This document shows positions 5,154-10,914 of a stretch of DNA of 10,914 nt, piece by piece (the stretch's first letter is position 1; every line of letters begins with the position of its first letter). The notes under the pieces are model-generated. The model saw only the letters and a program-made list of their open reading frames with translations. It had not been told where the DNA came from and did no database searches. This stretch comes from a bacterium (lineage in GTDB: Bacteria; UBA9089; CG2-30-40-21; SBAY01). Where the stretch lies: positions 1 to 10,914 of the forward strand of contig JASEHU010000049.1 of assembly GCA_030018635.1 (NCBI GenBank), in the 5' to 3' direction. The translations under genes and the position numbers were made by a program.

Positions 5154-5759
5154 TCAACGGAAAAAAGGAAGGCTTTTGAAAAGGGATGATGTGAATGAAA
5201 AAGCCATCAAGAACGCTATGACGAGAAGACTGATAATAGCAATAACACATAGAACAGCCGGTGTGGATAATACCATCACTGCCCTGAAACTTGATACATG
5301 ATAAATCTCTTTAACCGATATAATTTGTAATTCCACCATCCAGAAAAGTATGATTAGATTAAAAAGGAGATAAAGTAATAATTTTATTGAGCCTGAGTTT
5401 TGGATTAACAAAACAAAAGGTGTGGATAATATAGCCGGTAAAAAACAAAATCCTAAGGCAGTAAAAAGGGTAGTCACTTTACCTTCCCCATCAAGCCATT
5501 CGGCAAATAAATGGATGATTGCGGTTCCAATTATCCAGATACCCATAATGAAAATAAGTCTTGATACCAATCCAAATGATAAAATAATTTTAGCTGTATT
5601 TAGATTCATAGAGGTAAGTAATACCCCGGCTACATTGGTACTGATGGCAGCCAAAAGAACAATCAGAAAGGCAAAGCCTACCGGTTGCCTCTCCTGAAAA
5701 GCCCTTATACCTATCTTTGGTTTAGCAAACATATAATATGTTATTTCGAGTCCACTCAT
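5154..5759 (-). CDS. YIP1-family integral membrane protein
   Basis: A 201-residue protein with about five hydrophobic segments: roughly 27-50, 57-80, 97-118, 126-146 and 160-190. The N-terminal FAKPKIGIRAFQERQPVG, the loop HLFAEWLDGEGKVTTLFTAL (83-102) followed by GFCFLPAIL, and YHVSSFRAVMVLSTPA near the last helices match the layout of the Yip1 domain (PF04893): short cytosolic start, H-x-x-A-x-x-x-G-G-like loop, and Y-x-x-S-x-x-x-A before the last membrane span. The bacterial members have no settled function. No Shine-Dalgarno sequence precedes the ATG; a sigma-70-type promoter begins only 12 bases upstream, so the leader would be very short. It lies downstream of tamB on the same strand, separated from it by a long inverted repeat. 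Confidence 0.78.
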   Translation of the reverse strand: MSGLEITYYMFAKPKIGIRAFQERQPVGFAFLIVLLAAISTNVAGVLLTSMNLNTAKIILSFGLVSRLIFIMGIWIIGTAIIHLFAEWLDGEGKVTTLFTALGFCFLPAILSTPFVLLIQNSGSIKLLLYLLFNLIILFWMVELQIISVKEIYHVSSFRAVMVLSTPAVLCVIAIISLLVIAFLMAFSFTSSLFKSLPFFR

Positions 5760-5771
5760 AATACATTTAAC

Positions 5772-5799
5772 TTTATCATATTACAGCTACCTTTGTCAA
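5772..5799 (-). promoter_or_regulatory. Sigma-70-type promoter of the YIP1-family gene
   Basis: On the minus strand TTGACA (complement of 5794-5799), a 16-bp spacer and GATAAA (complement of 5772-5777). A run of seven A lies just upstream of the -35 box and could act as an UP element. The -10 box ends 12 bases before the ATG, so the expected mRNA leader is only about five bases. Confidence 0.55.
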
Positions 5800-5817
5800 G
5801 AGTTTTTTTGGAGTGTG

Positions 5818-5967
5818 GGTAATCCCTCAGTTATCAGTTGTGAAGTAGGTTAGTTATCAATAGGTTCAAGGTGCAAAGGTTAAGGTTAAGGTTGAGATTG
5901 AGGAGCAAACCCCTTAACCTTAACCTTGAGCCTTGAACCTTTTTCAACTGATAACTGATGGATTACC
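5818..5967. repeat. 150-bp long inverted repeat after tamB
   Basis: The outer arms 5818-5840 and 5945-5967 are reverse complements at 22 of 23 positions and contain CAGTTATCAGTTG. The inner arms, about 5862-5891 and 5912-5940, pair with one indel and two mismatches and contain tandem GGTTAA hexamers. The transcript could fold into one long hairpin. It starts 11 bp past the tamB stop and lies before the YIP1 promoter, so it may end or stabilise the tamB mRNA. The palindromic design also fits a non-autonomous mobile repeat. Confidence 0.75.
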
Positions 5968-5978
5968 TAAATACTTAC

Positions 5979-8900
5979 TTAAAATCTTACTTCTCGTTCG
6001 AGCATTACCTCATGTTCATCACCTTTTCGCCAAACACCTTCAGGTGTCCATTTATATTTTAATGAGGTATTCCCTGAGAGGTAATATTCCAATTCTAATT
6101 CTTGTTTAAGTTTAAGCCGGGCAAACTCTTCTTCTTCCCAGGGTTTTAATATACCCCGATAACTGACATATAAATTTTCAGAAAGAAATCTCCCAATTTT
6201 AAATTCGCTCTCTTCAAATACAGATGAGGTCTTTGAAACCTTTTCAGGAACATCCTCCTGAATTGATTCTTCAAACATCCGGTCTAATGCCTGGGTTTTA
6301 AGCTCAACATCTATTCCTAATAATTGACCAATCTGTTTTTCAATAGGCATTAATACACTAAAGGCTATTTCCTTACCCACTACCTGTCCAAACCCTAATT
6401 TTAAAATAGTATCTTTATCTCTTGTATTCAAATCGGCATATTCAGTTTTTCCAGCAAGCAAGACGTTGACTATTTGTTCTTCATTCATTGGCGGATAACC
6501 CCCAAAAGCCGTCAGTACAGGTTTCCCCTCACCAAGATACCCTTCGTAAGTTAAGGCAAGTCGTCTTTTTTCTAATATTGCAGTCGCATAACCGGAAAGA
6601 TAAGGCATAAAATTAGATTCTCTAAATTCCAGAGATGCCCTTTTTATAGTAAAGTTTTGACCAAGGTAATTTATCCAGCCACCTCCTTGAGCATAAATAA
6701 TACCACTTGCCTGAACCTCATCCCCTGGTGTTGAAATCTTAAGCCAACCCCCTTTTCGCTTTATTTTCACATCAACATACTCGTTGTAATACCTGACATT
6801 CTTATCCGCAGTAATCATAAGGTTTTCCCATTTGATTCTACCGCTACCGCCAATATCTTTTGTTTTAGGTGGATAGGTAAATTCGGCATTGACCACATTT
6901 ATCCTCCCACTGCCTATAGGTGAGGTAATATTTCCTTTAATCTGTATATCTATTTCGATACCCCCTTCTAAAAAACCAGGTATGCTTATCGGAATAGGCT
7001 TATGCGAGCTTTTTAACTCAATATCTATATCCTTCAATGTCCAGGGTGCATTACTTTTCATAACTAAAACACCTTTACCTACCTTTGCCGTGAGAAGATT
7101 ACTCATAAACCAATTATTAACAATCCGAATTTGCCCCTGTAATTCGGTAACCTTTTTGCCAAACACAGATGTCGTTAATTCACCATCGGTTACCATCAAA
7201 CTACCATTAAATTGTGGTTCGTCAAAAGAACCGGTTATGTGCAACCAACCATCTACTTTACCCTCTGCCTTTTTCACCTCGCTAAACCATAAGGGTAGTA
7301 GTTCTAAATCAGACCTCTCCATACTAAATCGGACATCACACCTTTTGGCTAATAACCCGATAGAGCCGTTAATCTTTAGTTTTTCTACCTTTGCCTTGAA
7401 TATTTTAATCTCTTCGATTTCTAATTTTTCATTGGAGATAAATCTTATTTTCCCGGAGAGGCTATTTGGTTTAAGTGAGGGCAGGAATTCCAATACCCCC
7501 TTTTCGTAACAGATATTTACCGTTAATGTTTTAAAGGTATCGGATTGATTTATGAACAGATTTTTAGCCTCTAAACCTCCTTTTACCTTATTCCAGGGGG
7601 TTCCTGTCCCTGAAAAATAGATATTGCCGGCAAAAACAGTATTGCATATCATAAAATTATTCATAGTAGCGGTCAGGGCTACCAAACTATCAGGTTTAAG
7701 CTGGACACAGTATTTTTTAAACTCCATTGTCCCCCCCGGCTCCTGAACAAATAGAAGTTTTTGAAATGATAATATTTTGTTTTCCAGGGTAAAGTTGGTT
7801 TCACATCGGCTGGCATCAAGCCCTGGCAGATGTAAATTCTCAATTTCTACGGTAGCCTCTATTCCTAAATTATCTAATTTCCCTTCTGCCTTTATCTCTC
7901 CCCTGACGGCTCCGGAAAGGTTTTTAGACGGCACGGATAATAAACAGGCTAAGGTAGCTAAATTTTCACCACCAGATTTAACTATACCGCTCAAGTATTC
8001 ATCTCTAGTTCGAAATGTCCCATAAAAAGTCAACTTATCATTGATTTTTGCGTCTATAAGGCGAAGTTCACCATTAGAATAATTGATATTAGCCGCTATC
8101 TTCACTATTTTTTCCTGGTTGATAATTACTTCTTTAGACTTTAATGAGGCTGATATAATTGGATTATCGATATTGCCTCCTGCCTTCCCTGTCAGGTTAA
8201 ATTCTCCTTTAAACCGTTTGAAATAGGGATAAGGCATATCCTGATAATTCATCCTCGATAAAGAAAAATCCAGATTTATCGAACCTTTAGTATTGACTAC
8301 GCCAGATGTAGTTAATACCCCGCTATCACCAAAGATGAGCTCTGATTCCTTGATGGTAAATATCCGGTCAGCATAAGTAAAATTTATCTTTCCCCTGTCA
8401 ATAATAAAGTCATTGATGTTTCCACGGCTAAGTTTCAAAGTACCGGTAAGTTGTGATTTCGAGAGCAGGTTCACCTGGTAATTACCGGTAAATTCAACCT
8501 GACTACTAAGAGCCATCTCCTTATATTCCAAATTATAGACCCTGGCTTTTAAATCCATAGAAAATGGTTCGGTTAAATCAATCTTTCCTGTTATGTCCAT
8601 TTTTTGTGGTTCATTTAGAACCAGATGTTTAATATAAACCGTATTCTTTATTTTATCAAGCTCGAAATTTCCGGTTAGACTCCTGCAACGAAACAAGTCT
8701 CCATCGGCTAAATGGACATTGACCGATTCACCTGAGATAGTAATTTTCCCTGGGAACGTCCTTCCCGCCGATACCTGATTCAGGTTAAATTCTCCATCAA
8801 AGGTTCCTACAAGTTCCTTAGTTAATATTCCCAGGTCGATGTCCTTGGTTTTAATTTGCAAGGAGGTAGTCATCTGCTCGGCAAAGGTAATTTTACCTGA

Positions 8901-10808
8901 CAGGGTCAATTGCCTGTTTTGTGGAGCGGTAGAGATATTCAAATTCGGGAGGCTTGCCTCGTTGTGGTTATAGATTAGACTACCCTGCCAATTAAGGGGT
9001 GAGTTATGGTCAATAACTATATTTTCTGCCCGAAATTGCCCACCAGCTAATTTTGTCTTCGTGCTTAATTTACCATCAAAGGTAAAATTACCACAAACAT
9101 TCTTATTGAAAAGTTTAGCCCCAGATAATACCCCGGTGAGAGATAAAGAAAAAGGTTGGTCTGTGTTTTCCCTTGTTCCTTTTGCGGCTATATCTATTTT
9201 TCCCTGGGATGATGTCCCTTGAGGCTGAATGAGTTGCGAGATAATTTTTATGGATTTTTCATCTCCCTTAACATCAGCGGTTATTTCTTTAAATAATGAA
9301 CTCCCCTCTAATTTTAGATTACCGGTATATTGAATTTTTTTTGATTCCTTTTTAATCATGAATTCTCCTGTCAGCATGCCATTTTTTAATTCCTTCTTTC
9401 CTGATAATGCTGATAGTGGAAGTATGTTGCTTTTATCGAATTTAGCCTTGAGGTGAACTTCCTTGGGGATGGCTATTTTGCCTACTATCCGGGTTTTTTG
9501 AGCAATGAGCAAGTTAATGTCATCCAGGGTTTTATCCTTATATTGAAATTTAGCCTGAATAGGGAATTTGTATCCTGTGGGTATCTGATTAAGTAGTTCT
9601 GCCTCTCCCAACAAACTAAACCCCTGTTTAAGGTCAAACTCACCTTTGAATTTCAATCTGCTTTTTAAATTTAGTGAACGCAGATAAGGGAGGATATCTC
9701 CAAAATCCTGAACATAAAAGTTAGAGGTAACAAATTCAATCAATCCGGATTCCTGTTTGAATATATCGAATTTTTGAGTAGTCACCTCGATTCCGTTAAA
9801 TTTAAATTTCAGGTTATGGGTGATTAGATTACGGTCAGGAGACAGGGAAAAATTACCGTTGATATTTGTCAGGGGGTATTTTAGAAAGCTTGCTTTGTTA
9901 AAGCTTGCTTTGTTAAAGCTTGCTTTGTTAAAGCTTGCTTTGTTGAGGCTTGCCTCGTTCCGTAGCAATTTGATTGTGCCTTCCTTTATGGCTAAACTAC
10001 CTGAATCCAAATTTATATTTTTATCCTGAATTTCGCCTCTTAATCTTCCACTTACCTTCCCTGCCAATAGATTAGCCCATTGGGTTTTTAAAAATCCAGC
10101 GTAGTCAGATACATCTTTATTGGTTATTTTTAGATTGAAACTGGCTTGCAGTGGTGAAACACCGTAGATATTACCACTTACCTTTATTTGATATCCCAGA
10201 CGAAGATGGAAATAGGGTGGAGGCCCTTGCGGGTAATAAGAGAGATAGAGAGGAGAAAGTGTTGTTTGCGTACCAAATATTTTATCCTCAATCGACACGC
10301 AGGCATTTTTTATCAGGATAGGCATTGACGGAGGTTCTTTCCTCGGATCAGGCTGAGGTTTAAATAAAGCGCTAAAATTCCAATTTCCTGCCTTATCCCG
10401 ACAAAGGGACAGATAAGGGTCAACAACCACTATTTTAGATACCCCTGTCGCCCATTTACCTGAATGGATAATGGGTGTCCAGAGATTGTATTCACAGATG
10501 AGCCTTTTTATTTCCACCATAGGGGTAGAATGGGGAATTTTGAATTTTGGATTTTGGATTTTGGATTGGAATTTGCGGATTGGGGATTTTGTGAGAGACA
10601 AAGGATGAAGTTTTATCCCTTCGAGAACAATCTGATTTGGGAATTTAAAATAGACCGTTTTTATTTCGAGCTTACCGTTTAGTCTTTTCTCAATTTCAAG
10701 TATAATTTTATTCCTGGCAAAACCTTGTGGAATGCCCTTTTGCCAGACATAATAGACCCCAATTCCTGATAAGATAATGGTCATAAAGATGATTATGGAA
10801 ATCCTCAT
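5979..10808 (-). CDS. tamB: TamB-family (DUF490) translocation and assembly module protein with AsmA-like N-terminus
   Basis: A 1609-residue envelope protein. Residues 3-22 form a hydrophobic anchor; the remainder would lie in the periplasm as a long beta-rich bridge. The N-terminal part is AsmA-like, with IVVVDPYLSLCRDKAGNWNF at about 124-143. Very many repeated beta-strand segments follow. The C-terminal TamB domain spans about 1290-1609: GSGRINVVNAEFTYP, then GGGWINYLGQNFTIKRASLEF (about 1373-1393), a PPMNEEQIVNVLLAG motif near 1440, and a final strand-rich part ending EREVRF with a terminal Phe. TamB proteins take part in outer-membrane protein assembly with an Omp85 partner and, in AsmA-like relatives, in lipid transport between membranes. 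No Omp85 gene is inside the window. Residues 73-93 and 284-308 are repeat-encoded insertions. No Shine-Dalgarno box precedes the ATG; the promoter at 10816-10843 suggests a leaderless mRNA. Confidence 0.9.
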   Translation of the reverse strand: MRISIIIFMTIILSGIGVYYVWQKGIPQGFARNKIILEIEKRLNGKLEIKTVYFKFPNQIVLEGIKLHPLSLTKSPIRKFQSKIQNPKFKIPHSTPMVEIKRLICEYNLWTPIIHSGKWATGVSKIVVVDPYLSLCRDKAGNWNFSALFKPQPDPRKEPPSMPILIKNACVSIEDKIFGTQTTLSPLYLSYYPQGPPPYFHLRLGYQIKVSGNIYGVSPLQASFNLKITNKDVSDYAGFLKTQWANLLAGKVSGRLRGEIQDKNINLDSGSLAIKEGTIKLLRNEASLNKASFNKASFNKASFNKASFLKYPLTNINGNFSLSPDRNLITHNLKFKFNGIEVTTQKFDIFKQESGLIEFVTSNFYVQDFGDILPYLRSLNLKSRLKFKGEFDLKQGFSLLGEAELLNQIPTGYKFPIQAKFQYKDKTLDDINLLIAQKTRIVGKIAIPKEVHLKAKFDKSNILPLSALSGKKELKNGMLTGEFMIKKESKKIQYTGNLKLEGSSLFKEITADVKGDEKSIKIISQLIQPQGTSSQGKIDIAAKGTRENTDQPFSLSLTGVLSGAKLFNKNVCGNFTFDGKLSTKTKLAGGQFRAENIVIDHNSPLNWQGSLIYNHNEASLPNLNISTAPQNRQLTLSGKITFAEQMTTSLQIKTKDIDLGILTKELVGTFDGEFNLNQVSAGRTFPGKITISGESVNVHLADGDLFRCRSLTGNFELDKIKNTVYIKHLVLNEPQKMDITGKIDLTEPFSMDLKARVYNLEYKEMALSSQVEFTGNYQVNLLSKSQLTGTLKLSRGNINDFIIDRGKINFTYADRIFTIKESELIFGDSGVLTTSGVVNTKGSINLDFSLSRMNYQDMPYPYFKRFKGEFNLTGKAGGNIDNPIISASLKSKEVIINQEKIVKIAANINYSNGELRLIDAKINDKLTFYGTFRTRDEYLSGIVKSGGENLATLACLLSVPSKNLSGAVRGEIKAEGKLDNLGIEATVEIENLHLPGLDASRCETNFTLENKILSFQKLLFVQEPGGTMEFKKYCVQLKPDSLVALTATMNNFMICNTVFAGNIYFSGTGTPWNKVKGGLEAKNLFINQSDTFKTLTVNICYEKGVLEFLPSLKPNSLSGKIRFISNEKLEIEEIKIFKAKVEKLKINGSIGLLAKRCDVRFSMERSDLELLPLWFSEVKKAEGKVDGWLHITGSFDEPQFNGSLMVTDGELTTSVFGKKVTELQGQIRIVNNWFMSNLLTAKVGKGVLVMKSNAPWTLKDIDIELKSSHKPIPISIPGFLEGGIEIDIQIKGNITSPIGSGRINVVNAEFTYPPKTKDIGGSGRIKWENLMITADKNVRYYNEYVDVKIKRKGGWLKISTPGDEVQASGIIYAQGGGWINYLGQNFTIKRASLEFRESNFMPYLSGYATAILEKRRLALTYEGYLGEGKPVLTAFGGYPPMNEEQIVNVLLAGKTEYADLNTRDKDTILKLGFGQVVGKEIAFSVLMPIEKQIGQLLGIDVELKTQALDRMFEESIQEDVPEKVSKTSSVFEESEFKIGRFLSENLYVSYRGILKPWEEEEFARLKLKQELELEYYLSGNTSLKYKWTPEGVWRKGDEHEVMLEREVRF
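8949..8963. repeat. Single 15-bp palindromic unit inside tamB
   Basis: GAGGCTTGCCTCGTT, identical to the fifth unit of the tandem array at 9945-9959. It encodes NEASL (about residues 616-620) and its core GAGGC-TT-GCCTC is palindromic. Confidence 0.7.
9885..9959. repeat. Five tandem 15-bp units coding for NKASF inside tamB
   Basis: Four identical copies of AAAGCTTGCTTTGTT are followed by one variant, GAGGCTTGCCTCGTT. Each core (AAAGC-TT-GCTTT or GAGGC-TT-GCCTC) is a small palindrome, so paired changes keep the symmetry. Fifteen bases keep the frame; the protein gains the pentapeptide NKASF or NEASL, residues about 284-308. Confidence 0.9.
10532..10591. repeat. Heptamer repeat near the 5' end of tamB
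   Basis: TTTTGGA-type units (AAAATCC on the coding strand) repeat from about 10537 to 10567 with looser copies up to 10591. They encode a basic stretch containing KIQNPKFKIP at about residues 73-93, with no resemblance to the surrounding AsmA-like sequence. Confidence 0.8.
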
Positions 10809-10815
10809 ACTTAAA

Positions 10816-10843
10816 ATTATACCCTAAAATGAGGAATTGTCAA
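10816..10843 (-). promoter_or_regulatory. Near-consensus sigma-70 promoter of tamB, probably leaderless
   Basis: On the minus strand a perfect TTGACA (complement of 10838-10843), a 16-bp spacer and a perfect TATAAT (complement of 10816-10821). Only seven bases separate the -10 box from the ATG at 10808, so transcription would start on or beside the start codon. There is no Shine-Dalgarno sequence. Confidence 0.7.
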
Positions 10844-10914
10844 TAGAAAAAACTTAGGCACAGCAATTCTCATTATGAAAATGTGTAAGCAATGAGAAGT
10901 GGAGAATAGGGAGA
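10844..10914. other. Upstream flank of tamB with a short inverted repeat
   Basis: TTCTCATT (10867-10874) and AATGAGAA (10891-10898) are reverse complements. They lie about 24 bases above the tamB -35 box and could be an operator or the tail of a neighbouring unit. No gene is visible before the window ends. Confidence 0.3.

Noticed and set aside
4934..5301. Plus-strand frames over the HEPN start and the YIP1 gene end
   Set aside because: No ribosome binding site or familiar motif; they overlap supported genes on the other strand.
5870..5930. Tandem GGTTAA hexamers as a telomere-like or CRISPR-like repeat
   Set aside because: Only a few units are present, arranged as the two arms of one hairpin, and there are no spacers.
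6889..7509. Plus-strand 206-residue frame within tamB
   Set aside because: It is a shadow of the tamB reading frame with no start signal; the tamB product is continuous and typical through this region.

Overview
The window reads as chromosomal DNA of a low-GC diderm (outer-membrane) bacterium. The diderm call rests on a full-length TamB-type translocation/assembly protein of 1609 codons that fills the right half. A + T-rich coding, heptamer repeats running in frame through genes, dense palindromic elements and decayed transposases suggest an uncultivated candidate-phylum lineage, but nothing here fixes the taxon. There is no rRNA, tRNA or CRISPR array that I can see.

Left part (1-2414, genes on +): an integron-type cassette segment without an integrase in view. 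Two complete attC-like sites (199-255 and 1801-1858) have R'' and R' boxes, paired arms and an unpaired G in the left arm. A third site (2387-2414) keeps only its left half and ends at the border with the minus-strand chromosome. The cassettes carry a PIN-domain (VapC-like) toxin with a small partner, a short membrane-anchored protein of unknown function, and a RelE/ParE-type toxin with its antitoxin. A C-terminal relic of a Y1 (IS200-like/RAYT) transposase, flanked by a 17-bp inverted repeat, sits inside the first complete cassette.

Middle part (2442-5759, genes on -): a polytopic membrane protein that resembles GT-C glycosyltransferases, a 147-bp palindrome-ended element that abuts an ISAs1-family transposase relic, a HEPN/MNT (HepT/MntA-like) toxin-antitoxin pair, and a YIP1-family membrane protein. 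With the two cassette modules this makes three toxin-antitoxin-like modules within about 4.7 kb.

Right part (5760-10914): a 150-bp long inverted repeat lies just past the end of tamB. The tamB gene itself carries two in-frame repeat tracts: 15-bp palindromic units coding for NKASF, and heptamer repeats near the N-terminus. Upstream of tamB is a near-consensus sigma-70 promoter whose predicted start site falls on the ATG, so the mRNA may be leaderless. The YIP1 gene has a similar promoter with a very short predicted leader.

Taken together, an envelope-biogenesis gene (tamB) and two membrane-protein genes sit beside a patch of accessory DNA built from cassettes, toxin-antitoxin pairs and degenerate mobile elements. 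All functional calls come from reading motifs in the sequence; no database search was made.
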